A stretch of DNA of 64,000 bases from Rhizobiales bacterium Ga0077545 (GTDB lineage: Bacteria; Pseudomonadota; Alphaproteobacteria; Rhizobiales; Methylopilaceae): the NCBI GenBank assembly GCA_001464335.1, contig LNEV01000009.1, positions 186,001-250,000 on the forward strand, read 5' to 3'. This document shows positions 1 through 8,632 of this stretch, one piece after another. Position numbers and translations under genes: made by a program. The first letter of the stretch is position 1; each line of letters starts with the position of its first letter. The notes beneath the pieces were generated by a model, which saw only the letters and a list, made by a program, of their open reading frames with translations, ran no database searches and was not told the origin of the DNA.

Positions 1-143
1 GTGAAACCGGGATCGTAGGTGAACGCACCGGTCTGGGCATAGAGCTTGGAAATGTCGATGACGTCTGGCCCTGTCGAGCCTTCGTAGACGGGGAACTCAT
101 GGCTCTTGTTGTCCAAGATCAGCGTTGCCGATTTCCCGCTCAT
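1..143 (-). CDS. gltA: Citrate synthase, N-terminal part (cut by window edge)
   Basis: The first 47 codons of a minus-strand gene that continues past position 1. The visible protein begins MSGKSATLILDNKSHEFPV and goes on through EGSTGPDVIDISKLYAQTG and a TYDPGF segment, which is the characteristic start of type II bacterial citrate synthase. The enzyme condenses acetyl-CoA with oxaloacetate at the entry of the TCA cycle. It lies downstream of gltX on the same strand, as in many Hyphomicrobiales. The active-site part is outside the window. The identification rests on the N-terminus only, but that match is clear. Confidence 0.93.
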   Translation of the reverse strand, partial: MSGKSATLILDNKSHEFPVYEGSTGPDVIDISKLYAQTGAFTYDPGF

Positions 144-169
144 GTGTCCTCCAATATCCGCAACATGAA

Positions 170-193
170 GCTATTCCGATGCCACGGAATAGC
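170..193 (-). terminator. Inverted repeat between gltX and gltA
   Basis: GCTATTCCG and CGGAATAGC form a perfect 9-bp stem with a 6-nt loop, 59 bp after the gltX stop and 27 bp before the gltA start. On the minus strand only a short T-poor tail follows, so it may be a weak gltX terminator or a structure in the gltA leader. Direction and function are inferred. Confidence 0.4.
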
Positions 194-251
194 CTCTTTC
201 TCTAACGGATAAGCGGGTCCGCTAGCAAGCGAACCATGGTTGCAGAGGGAT

Positions 252-1676
252 TTAGGCCGCCTGGTCCCTGAGACGGGCGAGGCTTTCCTCGCGTCCGAGA
301 ACGGCCAGAACCTCGAAGATCGGCGGCGAAACCATCTTGCCGGTCAGGGCGGCGCGCAGGGGCTGTGCCACCTGTCCGAGCTTGGCTCCCTCCGTCTCGG
401 CGAAGGCCCGCACAGCGGCTTCCGCGTTTTCCGCGCTCCAGGAATCCACCTGTTCGAGCTGGCGAAGCACGCGGCCGATCAACTCGCGCGTACCGGCAGC
501 GCCAAGAGCCTGTTTTGCCTTGTCGTCCGGGGCAAGCGGGCGCGCGTCGAGCAGGAAGCTCGCATTGTCGAGAAGCTCGATAAAGTTTTTCGAGCGCTCC
601 TTCATGGCAGGAAGCATGATCTGGAAGGCATCCCACATTCCGGCATCCAGCTTTGCCTGAGCCTCGGGTCCGCCCGGAAGATAGGGCAGCGAATCCTTGA
701 AAACCGCAATCAGCTCCTCGTCGGGCATGGCCCGCATGTAATGACCGTTGAGGTTTTCGAGCTTGGCGAAGTCGAAGCGCGCCGCCGAGCGCCCGACGGA
801 ATCGAGGTTGAACGCCGCGATCATTTCCTCGCCTGAGAATATTTCCTGATCCTTGTGGCTCCAGCCCAGACGCACAAGGTAGTTACGAAGCGCGGCGGGA
901 ATATATCCCATCTCGCGATAGGCCTCGACACCGAGTGCGCCGTGGCGCTTGGAGAGCTTTGCGCCGTCCGGACCGTGGATCAGCGGAATATGGGCCATGC
1001 GCGGCACATCCCAGCCGAGCGCGCGGTAAATCTGGATCTGGCGTGCGGCGTTCGTCAAATGGTCGACACCCCGGATGATGTCGGTGACGCCCATGTCGTG
1101 ATCGTCGACGACGACGGCGAGCATATAGGTCGGCGTGCCGTCGGAGCGCAGCAGGATGAGATCGTCGAGGTCGGCGTTAGGGAACGTCACGGAGCCCTGC
1201 ACTGCGTCATCGACCACCGTCTCGCCGCTGTTGTCGACGCGCAGGCGGATGACGGGTTTTACGCCTTCCGGCGCCGTCGACGGATCGCGGTCGCGCCAGC
1301 CGCCATCGTAGCGGGGCGGTTTTCCGGCCGCGAGCGCGTTCGCGCGCATCGCCTCCAGTTCCTCGATGGTGTCGTAGGCGCGGTAGGCCTTGCCGGTCGC
1401 GAGCAGTTCATCGACCACGGCGCGGTGACGGTCGGCGCGGGCGAACTGGAAAACGGGATCGCCGTCCCAATCGAGACCGAGCCATTTCAAGCCGTCGATG
1501 ATCGCGTCGATGGCCTCGTCCGTCGAACGCGCGCGATCTGTGTCCTCGATGCGCAGCAGCATTTTCCCGCCCGTGTTCTTGGCGTACAGCCAGTTGAACA
1601 GGGCTGTGCGCGCGCCGCCGATATGGAGAAATCCGGTGGGCGAGGGTGCAAAACGGGCAATGACGGGCTTGGTCAT
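252..1676 (-). CDS. gltX: Glutamyl-tRNA synthetase
   Basis: 474-residue class I aminoacyl-tRNA synthetase that charges tRNA(Glu) with glutamate. The N-terminus shows the HIGH-type signature [10 protein letters not shown] (HIGG at residues 18-21), and the KMSKS-type loop is KLSKR at residues 240-244. The C-terminal third is the helical anticodon-binding region. Length is typical for the family. Many alphaproteobacteria carry two GltX paralogues, one of which may charge tRNA(Gln) for later amidation; the window does not show which this is. It is read toward gltA and faces comEC divergently across 83 bp. The start codon ATG has no strong ribosome binding site. Confidence 0.96.
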   Translation of the reverse strand: MTKPVIARFAPSPTGFLHIGGARTALFNWLYAKNTGGKMLLRIEDTDRARSTDEAIDAIIDGLKWLGLDWDGDPVFQFARADRHRAVVDELLATGKAYRAYDTIEELEAMRANALAAGKPPRYDGGWRDRDPSTAPEGVKPVIRLRVDNSGETVVDDAVQGSVTFPNADLDDLILLRSDGTPTYMLAVVVDDHDMGVTDIIRGVDHLTNAARQIQIYRALGWDVPRMAHIPLIHGPDGAKLSKRHGALGVEAYREMGYIPAALRNYLVRLGWSHKDQEIFSGEEMIAAFNLDSVGRSAARFDFAKLENLNGHYMRAMPDEELIAVFKDSLPYLPGGPEAQAKLDAGMWDAFQIMLPAMKERSKNFIELLDNASFLLDARPLAPDDKAKQALGAAGTRELIGRVLRQLEQVDSWSAENAEAAVRAFAETEGAKLGQVAQPLRAALTGKMVSPPIFEVLAVLGREESLARLRDQAA

Positions 1677-1759
1677 GGGGCGGCTTCATCTGTCGGGAAC
1701 ACGCCGGTTAGGCATCGGCGCGCGTCCGTGTAGCATGGGGTCGGGGGCGAGGGAACCGG

Positions 1760-4042
1760 GTGGCGGGGGATAAGCGACAGAGCAGGGCCGGCGGCCGCGC
1801 CGCTTTGGCCGCGCAGCCGTTCGATGCGGATGCCGCCTCCGGTGGCGCATTCACCGAGGTGTTGCGCAAGCTCGCGGCGGCGTTCGAGGAGGAGCGCGAG
1901 GCCGGGCGGTTTTTCCTGTTTCTGCCCGTTGCCGCGATTGGCGGCGTGCTTCTGTTCTTTTCGGCCGACCGCGATCCGTCGCTCCTTGCCGCCCTCGCGG
2001 CCGTCGCTGCGTGCAGCGCGCTGGTTTATCTGTGCCGCGATCGCCCGGTCGGCTTTCCACTGTCCATCGCCGTTCTGGCGCTCGCGGCAGGGTTCCTGTC
2101 GGCAGCTGTGCGCACCGAGTTCGTCGTGGCTCCCGTGTTGGAAAAACCGACAAGGGGCATCGCCGTCGGCCTGATCGAGACCGTCGAGCCGCGCGCGCGC
2201 GGCGTTCGCATCGTCATCCGGCCCGAACAGATGGGAAGCCTTCCACAGGAGGCTCTTCCGAGGCGCATCCGCGTCACCGTTCCGCGCACGGAAGGGCTTC
2301 TGGCGGGTCAGCGCGTGTCCGTGAACGCGCTCTGGCGCCCGCCGCCTCCCTCGGTTCGCCCCGGCGGCTATGATTTCGCACGCGAGGCTTTCTTCCGGCA
2401 ACTCGGCGCGGTCGGCAGCGATGCCGAAAAGCCGCGTGTTCTGCCGGTGGAGAATATATCGTTCGGTGCGAGACTTGCCGCCGCAACGGACAATCTGCGC
2501 AACACGATCACCGCCAGGATAAAATCGGTGGTTAGCGGCGATGAAGGAGCCATCGCTGCCGCGCTCGTCACTGGTCAGCGCGGCGAAATTTCAAATGCCG
2601 CAAACGACGCTTTGCGGGTTGCCGGGCTCTTTCACGTCATCTCGATCTCGGGCCTGCATATGGCCCTGTTCGGTGGCACGCTGTTCGCCGCTGTCCGGTT
2701 CGGGCTGATGCTCATCCCTGGAATCGGCTTGCGTTATCCCATCAAGAAATGGGCGGCCGGCACCGCGCTTGCCGGGGCTGCGGCCTATCTGGCCCTTTCC
2801 GGCGCGGACGTTGCCGCCCAGCGCAGCTTCCTGATGATCGCAGTCATCTTTCTGGCCATTATTTTCGACCGGCAAGGCCTCACCATGCGCAATCTGGCGC
2901 TGGCGGCTCTGGTGACGATCCTTCTCATGCCCGAAACCGTGCTCGGGCCGAGCTTCCAGATGTCGTTCTGCGCCGTCATGGCTATCGTCGCCTGGTATGA
3001 GCGCGTGTCGGCACGCACGCCGGACGACGAGAAGACGAAGCGCCCGGGCGCGCTGCGGTTCGTCCATGTCTATTTCGGTGGCATCGTCGCGACGACGATC
3101 GCCGCGACCATTGCCACCGCCCCGTTCTCCACGTTCCATTTTCAGCGGTTCGCGGTGCATTCATTGCCCGGCAACCTCATCGCCCTGCCGATCGTCAGCC
3201 TTCTGGTAATGCCCTGGGTGCTGGTCGGTATGATCCTCCTGCCATTCGGGCTGGATGCCTTCGCCTGGAAAATCATGGGGTTTGGCATCGGCATCATGCT
3301 CGATGTGTCGTACTGGATCGAAACGTGGCCCTACGCGACCTTGGCGACGCCCGCGTTTTCCGGTCTTGCCGTGCTGCTGCTCGGGATCGGTCTGGTCTGG
3401 CTCTGCATCCTGACGACGAACCTGCGCTGGATCGGCCTTGCACCCGCCGCCTTCGGGGCGTTTCTGGCCATGTCGCCGGAACGCCCGGACATTTATGTCG
3501 AGGCGGGCGGTCGCGCGGCGGCGGTTCGGGGCGAGGACGGGCAAATGGCGGTCATCGGGGTCCGTTTCGCAAGCTTCGCCGCGCAGAACTGGCTCGCTGC
3601 CGATGGCGATCTGCGAAGCCCGCGTGCGGCCACGGGCGATGTCCGCTGCGACGCCTTCGGCTGTACGGCGCCATTGCAGAACGGCGGGTACCTCTCGCTC
3701 GTCTGGACCTATGCCGGGATCGCGGAGGATTGTTTGCGTGCGCGCATCCTCGTTACGCGTCTGCTTGCGCCGCCCGAATGCCGCAAGACGACCCTGGTGC
3801 TCGATGGTGCGGACCTTGCCGAAAAGGGTGCGATGACGTTGACGCGGCGGGCCGACGGTTCTTACGCCATTACGGACGCGCGGGGCTCCTCTCAACGTAT
3901 CTGGCACGGCGCGCAATCCCCGCCGAACGGCCCGCTGTTCAAGCCCGCTTCAAACGAAACCGGGCCCGCCGAAGGCGAGCCCGATGTGTTGGCAGACGAC
4001 GAAACCGCCGCTGCGCCGGAAGAGGTGGTGGAACCTCAGTAA
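1760..4042 (+). CDS. comEC: ComEC/Rec2 family competence membrane protein
   Basis: 760-residue polytopic inner-membrane protein, the presumed channel that moves single-stranded DNA into the cytoplasm during natural transformation. It has an N-terminal soluble DUF4131-type region (about residues 30-230), then the competence domain with the family hallmark [15 protein letters not shown] followed by many hydrophobic helices. The C-terminal 170 residues are soluble and low in recognisable motifs; I do not see the metallo-beta-lactamase HxHxDH signature found in some ComEC proteins, which is common for alphaproteobacterial members. The start is a GTG at 1760; no convincing Shine-Dalgarno sequence fixes it. 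The last 7 bases overlap the convergent lexA stop. Confidence 0.93.
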   Translation: MAGDKRQSRAGGRAALAAQPFDADAASGGAFTEVLRKLAAAFEEEREAGRFFLFLPVAAIGGVLLFFSADRDPSLLAALAAVAACSALVYLCRDRPVGFPLSIAVLALAAGFLSAAVRTEFVVAPVLEKPTRGIAVGLIETVEPRARGVRIVIRPEQMGSLPQEALPRRIRVTVPRTEGLLAGQRVSVNALWRPPPPSVRPGGYDFAREAFFRQLGAVGSDAEKPRVLPVENISFGARLAAATDNLRNTITARIKSVVSGDEGAIAAALVTGQRGEISNAANDALRVAGLFHVISISGLHMALFGGTLFAAVRFGLMLIPGIGLRYPIKKWAAGTALAGAAAYLALSGADVAAQRSFLMIAVIFLAIIFDRQGLTMRNLALAALVTILLMPETVLGPSFQMSFCAVMAIVAWYERVSARTPDDEKTKRPGALRFVHVYFGGIVATTIAATIATAPFSTFHFQRFAVHSLPGNLIALPIVSLLVMPWVLVGMILLPFGLDAFAWKIMGFGIGIMLDVSYWIETWPYATLATPAFSGLAVLLLGIGLVWLCILTTNLRWIGLAPAAFGAFLAMSPERPDIYVEAGGRAAAVRGEDGQMAVIGVRFASFAAQNWLAADGDLRSPRAATGDVRCDAFGCTAPLQNGGYLSLVWTYAGIAEDCLRARILVTRLLAPPECRKTTLVLDGADLAEKGAMTLTRRADGSYAITDARGSSQRIWHGAQSPPNGPLFKPASNETGPAEGEPDVLADDETAAAPEEVVEPQ
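3961..3983 (-). terminator. Putative lexA terminator inside the comEC coding end
   Basis: CGGGC-C-CGCC / GGCG-A-GCCCG pair as a 9-bp hairpin with one mismatch and a GAA loop. On the minus strand it is followed by GGTTTCGTTT. It lies 53 bp past the lexA stop, within the last codons of comEC, so the stop signal of lexA would be coding sequence for the opposite gene. Confidence 0.5.
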
Positions 4043-4746
4043 CGGCGGATCAGGCCCACGAGCTTGCCCTGAACGCGCACGCGGTCCGGGCCGAAAATAC
4101 GCGTCTCATAGGCCGGATTCGCGGCTTCCAGCGCAATCGAGCCACCCTTCTTGCGAAGGCGCTTCAACGTCGCTTCCTCGTCATCGACAAGGGCAACCAC
4201 GATATCGCCGCTGTCCGCGGAATCGGATTTGCGGATGACGACGAGGTCGCCTTCAAGAATGCCGGCCTCGATCATCGAGTCGCCGCGCACTTCGAGCGCG
4301 AAGTGGTCGCCGCCCGAAATCATTTCCGGCGGGACCGCGATCGTATGGCTGCGTGTCTGTATCGCTTCGATCGGCACGCCGGCGGCGATGCGGCCCATGA
4401 CCGGGACGGCAATCGAGGAATAGTCCTCAACCTCTTCCGGCTCGACGGGCTTTGGCCTGGCGCGGCCAAGGCCACCTTCGATGACGCCCGGCGAGAATTT
4501 CCCGGGGGCTGGCCGCATATTCGGCGCAACCGATTCCGGCAGTCGCACGACTTCGAGCGCGCGTGCGCGGTTCGGAAGGCGGCGGATGAACCCGCGTTCC
4601 TCAAGCGCCGTGATGAGGCGATGAATGCCGGATTTCGAACGCAGATTCAGCGCGTCCTTCATCTCGTCGAAACTGGGGGGAACACCCGTTTCCTTCAGCC
4701 GCTCGTGGATATAGCGCAGAAGTTCGTGCTGCTTGCGCGTCAACAT
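4036..4746 (-). CDS. lexA: LexA SOS repressor
   Basis: 236-residue repressor of the SOS regulon. The N-terminal winged helix ([10 protein letters not shown], residues 1-65) binds the operator. The C-terminal S24 peptidase half carries the self-cleavage site Ala122-Gly123 (GRIAAGVP) and the catalytic dyad Ser157 (RGDSM) and Lys195 (TLKRL). Between the domains is a long alphaproteobacterial linker (about residues 70-108). An SOS box 62 bp upstream of the start indicates autorepression. The gene is convergent with comEC, overlapping by 7 bp. This is a complete, apparently functional LexA. Confidence 0.97.
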   Translation of the reverse strand: MLTRKQHELLRYIHERLKETGVPPSFDEMKDALNLRSKSGIHRLITALEERGFIRRLPNRARALEVVRLPESVAPNMRPAPGKFSPGVIEGGLGRARPKPVEPEEVEDYSSIAVPVMGRIAAGVPIEAIQTRSHTIAVPPEMISGGDHFALEVRGDSMIEAGILEGDLVVIRKSDSADSGDIVVALVDDEEATLKRLRKKGGSIALEAANPAYETRIFGPDRVRVQGKLVGLIRRY

Positions 4747-4807
4747 CAGATATCGCCTCGAAGCTCTCGCGGAATCGGAGAAACAAATCAGGAACAGAAA
4801 CGTACTC

Positions 4808-4822
4808 GTTCCTTATGTGTTC
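4808..4822 (-). promoter_or_regulatory. SOS box (LexA operator) of lexA
   Basis: The plus strand reads GTTC-CTTATGT-GTTC, which is GAAC-N7-GAAC on the minus strand. This matches the alphaproteobacterial LexA consensus GTTC-N7-GTTC exactly. It lies 62 bp upstream of the lexA start, in the expected promoter area. Confidence 0.88.
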
Positions 4823-4976
4823 TGCAACGGTTAACAGGTGGTTGACGGCGCTCGGCAGGCCCGAGCCGCAACCAACTATTTTCACTCCGCGGCTTCGGCG
4901 TCGGTCTTCCCGATCGAGAACGGAGGGAGATTTGGGGGCTCAATCGAGCCGTATCGGCGGTGCAAGCCCGCCACGT

Positions 4977-5588
4977 TCACTCGCCTGCGCGAGCGCGGAT
5001 TTCGCGGAGATCTTCCGGCGTGTCGATGTCCGTAAAGACGGAATTATCGCCCATCTGGATTTCCCCAACGTCGTCCGCAAGCGATCGAAGCAAGGCGCGG
5101 CCGCCCGTGTCGCCCCGCACCTGCATGAGATCGGAGAAATGCTGGAGGCCCCACAAAACAGGATTTCCGCGCTGACCGCCGTAGACCGGCACGATCACGG
5201 AGGATTGGGGGTTCGAGCGGAATTCCGCGATCATTCGGGAAATCAGGGGCGCCGCGACGTGAGGCATGTCGGCGAGGAGGATGATTGCCCCGTCCATACT
5301 CGGCGAAATGGCCGCAAGGCCCGCCTGGAGCGACGTCGACATGCCCGCGCTGTAATCAGGATTGCGGTTTATGCGAACGGGAAGACCGCTGATAAGCGGC
5401 TCGACGGTGCCGCAATCGTGTCCCGTAACGACAACGACGTCATCGCAGCCTGCATCGAGTGCGGCCTGCGTCGCCCGGCGGATCAGGGATATGCCGCCGA
5501 TGGTCTCCGTCAGCTTGTTCCGGTCGCCCATGCGGCGCGAAGAACCCGCGGCAAGAATGATGGCGGCGACTTTTCGCTCCGGCGTCAT
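4977..5588 (-). CDS. MocA-like molybdopterin-type nucleotidyltransferase
   Basis: 203-residue NTP-transferase of the MobA/MocA group. The N-terminus has the nucleotide-binding signature ILAAGSSRRMGDRNKL (residues 10-25, with the basic GSSRRMG loop and the conserved lysine). LLADMPHV in the middle is the usual metal-binding Asp-Met-Pro motif. Relatives transfer CMP or GMP to molybdopterin, or nucleotides to other small molecules. There are no Mo-cofactor or xanthine dehydrogenase genes next to it here, so the substrate is unclear. It is probably a separate unit behind the small secreted protein gene, with a stem-loop between the two. Confidence 0.82.
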   Translation of the reverse strand: MTPERKVAAIILAAGSSRRMGDRNKLTETIGGISLIRRATQAALDAGCDDVVVVTGHDCGTVEPLISGLPVRINRNPDYSAGMSTSLQAGLAAISPSMDGAIILLADMPHVAAPLISRMIAEFRSNPQSSVIVPVYGGQRGNPVLWGLQHFSDLMQVRGDTGGRALLRSLADDVGEIQMGDNSVFTDIDTPEDLREIRARAGE

Positions 5589-5619
5589 CGGTCCTTCTTT
5601 CGTCTCGGCATGTCGAGCG

Positions 5620-5648
5620 GGAGGATAGGGGGCTTGCCCCTATCCTCC
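5620..5648. other. Perfect 12-bp stem-loop
   Basis: GGAGGATAGGGG and CCCCTATCCTCC pair over 12 bp around a 5-nt loop. It lies 32 bp upstream of the nucleotidyltransferase start and 34 bp after the stop of the upstream minus-strand gene. No T-run follows on either strand, so it is not a classical terminator. It may stabilise or separate transcripts. Confidence 0.5.
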
Positions 5649-5681
5649 AAGCCATGAACGCCGAGGCGAGCGTTGGAAGGC

Positions 5682-5945
5682 TCAGTTCCCGAACCCTGCG
5701 AGGGAGCGTTCCGAATGCAGGCTCTGGATGCGGATGTTGGCCTGACCTTCCTCGGCCGCCGTGCGGCGCTCGAAGCCGCGGTCCGAAGACTGCATGGCCA
5801 CACGGTTTTCCAGCGGCGCCATGACGCTCTGAGCAGGCTGAAGACCTCGATAGACGTTCTTCTGGCCCTCGTGACCGTCACCGGCGGCAGCTGCTGTCGC
5901 GGCGAAGATGAGGCCAATCGCAGTTAAAGTAAAAGTCTTGGTCAT
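5682..5945 (-). CDS. Small secreted hypothetical protein
   Basis: 87-residue protein with a clear Sec signal peptide (MTKTFTLTAIGLIFAATAAAAG, cleavage probably after the alanine run near residue 21). The mature part is about 65 residues, polar and basic, with no cysteine and no motif I recognise. The start is supported by AAGGA 8-9 nt upstream. No function can be assigned. It stands alone between the nucleotidyltransferase and the two-component genes. Confidence 0.72.
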   Translation of the reverse strand: MTKTFTLTAIGLIFAATAAAAGDGHEGQKNVYRGLQPAQSVMAPLENRVAMQSSDRGFERRTAAEEGQANIRIQSLHSERSLAGFGN

Positions 5946-6353
5946 TGGATCTATCCTTATGTAAAGTGCATGTTGTTCGCGGTTTGGTGCTGCGAACGAT
6001 CCTGAAGATAGAATGTCTTTGTCGCATAGGTTTCTTTGAAACGCCGTTTATTGTAACTCTGTGTCTGCTGTTGCCCGGGATTGACGCTCTTTGATACATT
6101 TCATCTTCGGGTAACGAAAAACGCCGCCAGTCTGAGGGCTGGCGGCGTTCGGGGGGTCGGCAGGGCGGGGGGAGTCGTTGGCGATCGCCCTGCACGTCGG
6201 AAGCTAGACGCCGCCTGTCGCAGAAATTCGCTGAAAAGCGCTCCAATTGTCGGATGTTGTCGCAAGCGACGATGTGAACAAGCTTTGATACAATTTCCTG
6301 CTGGAGCCCGGCGTCCGTGGGAGTAGGACTGCTTGGGAACAAGGTCTGATGCC
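5946..6353. other. 408-bp gap without a convincing gene
   Basis: This stretch holds a minus-strand terminator (6114-6150) and two copies of CTTTGATACA (6088-6097 and 6283-6292). Both are described separately. Short open frames on the minus strand are antisense extensions of the response regulator frame and have no ribosome binding site. The promoter of the regulator at 6354 must lie in the right-hand part. Confidence 0.6.
6114..6150 (-). terminator. Rho-independent terminator on the minus strand without an obvious gene
   Basis: On the minus strand GAACGCCGCCAG and CTGGCGGCGTT pair (about 10-11 bp, 8-nt loop), followed directly by TTTTT. It would end a minus-strand transcript starting between it and 6353, where no protein gene is seen. 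The plus-strand side lacks a T-run. Confidence 0.65.
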
Positions 6354-7073
6354 ATGGAAGCAGCACCGCATATTGCCATCGTCGACGATCACCGCGACAT
6401 CCGCGACCTCGTCGGCAAGTATCTCAACCGTCACGGCTACCGAACGAGCCTTGCCGAGAACGCCGGCGCGTGCCGCCGCCTGATCGAGCGCAACGGCATC
6501 GATCTCGTCGTGCTCGATGTCATGATGCCGGGAGAGGACGGGCTGTCGCTCTGCCGCTACATCCGCGAGTCGACGGATGTTCCGGTCATCATGCTGACGG
6601 CCATGGCGGAGGAGACGGACCGCATTGTGGGCCTCGAACTCGGCGCCGACGATTATCTGTCGAAACCGTTCAATCCGCGCGAGCTTCTGGCGCGCATCAA
6701 GGCGGTGCTGCGGCGCGTGCAGAGCCTTCCGCCGCAGCGCGGGATGATAAAGGCCAAGGAGATGCGGTTCGACCGCTGGGTTCTGAATGTCGGCCGTCGC
6801 GAACTGACCGATCAGGAAGGCCTTGTCGTCGCGCTCAGCACCGCGGAATTCCGGCTGCTCAACGTGTTCCTCGATCATGTCGGGCTCGTGCTCAGCCGCG
6901 ACCAGCTTCTCGATCTCACCGTCGGCAAAAGTGCCGAGCCGTTCGATCGCAGCATCGACAACCAGGTGAGCCGTCTGCGCAAGAAGATCGAGGCCGATCC
7001 GAAATCGCCGGTGATCGTCAAGACACATTGGGGCGGTGGTTACAGCTTCGCTGCCGAGGTGGTCTCACAATGA
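6354..7073 (+). CDS. OmpR-family response regulator
   Basis: 239 residues. The receiver domain (residues 6-120) has the acidic pair DD11-12, the phosphorylation site Asp55 (LVVLDVMMPG) and Lys104 (YLSKPFNP). The C-terminal winged-helix DNA-binding domain follows (about 140-238, ending SFAAEVV). An ATG at 6354 with AAGG 9 nt upstream was preferred over an in-frame TTG at 6333. The kinase gene starts inside its stop codon (ATGA), so the two form an operon and very likely one signalling pair. The signal and targets are unknown. Two direct CTTTGATACA repeats upstream might be binding sites. Confidence 0.92.
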   Translation: MEAAPHIAIVDDHRDIRDLVGKYLNRHGYRTSLAENAGACRRLIERNGIDLVVLDVMMPGEDGLSLCRYIRESTDVPVIMLTAMAEETDRIVGLELGADDYLSKPFNPRELLARIKAVLRRVQSLPPQRGMIKAKEMRFDRWVLNVGRRELTDQEGLVVALSTAEFRLLNVFLDHVGLVLSRDQLLDLTVGKSAEPFDRSIDNQVSRLRKKIEADPKSPVIVKTHWGGGYSFAAEVVSQ

Positions 7074-8605
7074 TCCAGCTCTGGAACAAGAGCCTCGCGG
7101 CCCGTTTCATTGCGATCATGCTACTGGCGCTCGCCTTGTCGCAGGGCGTCAGCCTGCTGCTGTTCAGCACCGAGCGGGACGAGGCGCTGTTCCGTTCGGC
7201 GAAAGCGGAGTTTCTCAGCCGCAGTGCGTCCGTTGCCAAGCTCCTTGAATCCACTCCTCCGGAAATGCGTCGGGACATTCTCAATGCCAGCGACACGACT
7301 TATTCGCGTTTCTGGCTGACGCCCGATTTTCCCAAAGATGCAGCGGTGTGGCGCAAGAACGCGAAACAGAGGATGAGCGAGCCGCTGCCCACCGTTCAGA
7401 ACATCGCCGATTCCGACAACGGCGGCGCGGCATATGACAAGATCGAAGTCAGCGCTCCGCAGCGTGCCGCTGTGGCTTCGGGAAAAATCTCGGAAACGCC
7501 CTGGACGCTGTTGCCTCCACATGCATGGCCATTGTCCCGCAACGCCAAGTTCCTGTACCTCGACCATGCGTACAAAATGGGTGTCGATACGATCGGCATG
7601 GGGCTGACGGTGCAGCTTGCCGACGGAACGTGGCTCAGCACGGTTTTGAGCAAGAAGATGGCGGGCGGTTTCTGGACGACACGCTCCCTGATCTCGCTTG
7701 CGGTGACAGCCTTCATCGTGTCCCTCGGCGCGGCCTTCATCGCGCGTGGCATGACACGGCCGATGCGGCGTCTGGCCGTCGCGGCCGAAGCTCTGGGGCG
7801 CGGGGAAAGCGTGCCGCCTTTGCCGGAGGAGGGGCCGCACGACATTCGCCACACCACGGCTGCGTTCAACCGCATGCAGGCAAGCCTTCAGCGGTTTGTC
7901 GAAGACCGCACGCGGATGCTTGCTGCCATCGGCCACGACCTCCGGACACCGCTGACATCTTTGCGTTTGAGGGCGGAATTCGTGTCCGACGACGAGACGC
8001 GGGAGAAGATGCTGACGACACTCGACGAATTGCGGCACATGACGGAGGCGACTCTTGCCTTCTCGCGCGATCAGGCTGTCGAGGAGCCGACGCGCAATGT
8101 CGATCTCGCGGCGCTCGTTCAAAGCCTTTGCGACGATCTTGCCGAACTCGGCAATGATGTGTCGTTCTCCGCCGCGCCGACAACGGGCTATCGCTGCCGT
8201 GCCGACTCCCTGAAGCGCGCGCTGCGCAATCTCGTCGAAAACGCGGTTCGTTACGGTGAGCGCGCGCGCGTCAGCGTCGTCCCCGGTGCGCAGACGATTG
8301 CCATCGTCATCGAGGATGATGGGCCGGGCGTGCCGGTGGAGGATCTGGAGCGCGTGTTCGAACCCTTCTTCCGGCTTGAGAATTCGCGCAATCGCGAAAC
8401 CGGCGGCATTGGTCTCGGTCTGTCGATCACGCGCGACATCGTTCGCCATCACGGCGGGGACATCGTGCTGGAAAACACGGGCCGTGGATTGCGGGCCAGC
8501 ATCGTGCTGCCGCAGGCCGCGCCGGTTGGCAAAGAACGCAAGACCGGCAAGGTGGAGGCGGTGCGCCGGACGATTTTCAGGCCCGCCAATTCACCGGCCG
8601 AATGA
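7070..8605 (+). CDS. Two-component sensor histidine kinase
   Basis: 511 residues, translationally coupled to the regulator through ATGA. It has a first membrane helix at about residues 12-32, a periplasmic sensor of about 170 residues (no known fold recognised), and a second helix at about 205-225. A HAMP linker follows (about 226-278), then HisKA with the phospho-acceptor His289 (AIGHDLRTPLTSL), then a HATPase with N-box NLVENAVRYG, G1 DDGPGVP and G2 GGIGLGLSI. The architecture is EnvZ-like. The ligand cannot be told from the sequence. The long upstream open frame before 7070 is only read-through in the regulator's other frame. Confidence 0.93.
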   Translation: MIQLWNKSLAARFIAIMLLALALSQGVSLLLFSTERDEALFRSAKAEFLSRSASVAKLLESTPPEMRRDILNASDTTYSRFWLTPDFPKDAAVWRKNAKQRMSEPLPTVQNIADSDNGGAAYDKIEVSAPQRAAVASGKISETPWTLLPPHAWPLSRNAKFLYLDHAYKMGVDTIGMGLTVQLADGTWLSTVLSKKMAGGFWTTRSLISLAVTAFIVSLGAAFIARGMTRPMRRLAVAAEALGRGESVPPLPEEGPHDIRHTTAAFNRMQASLQRFVEDRTRMLAAIGHDLRTPLTSLRLRAEFVSDDETREKMLTTLDELRHMTEATLAFSRDQAVEEPTRNVDLAALVQSLCDDLAELGNDVSFSAAPTTGYRCRADSLKRALRNLVENAVRYGERARVSVVPGAQTIAIVIEDDGPGVPVEDLERVFEPFFRLENSRNRETGGIGLGLSITRDIVRHHGGDIVLENTGRGLRASIVLPQAAPVGKERKTGKVEAVRRTIFRPANSPAE

Positions 8606-8632
8606 TCCGGTCGGCGCTGTGCGCCGACTTCG

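Noticed and set aside
1760..4042. Absence of the metallo-beta-lactamase domain in ComEC as a truncation
   Set aside because: Many alphaproteobacterial ComEC proteins lack it and the remaining length is normal.
6204..7028. Minus-strand open frame running from the response regulator into the upstream gap
   Set aside because: Most of it is antisense to the regulator and no start signal is visible; only the terminator in the gap is worth keeping.
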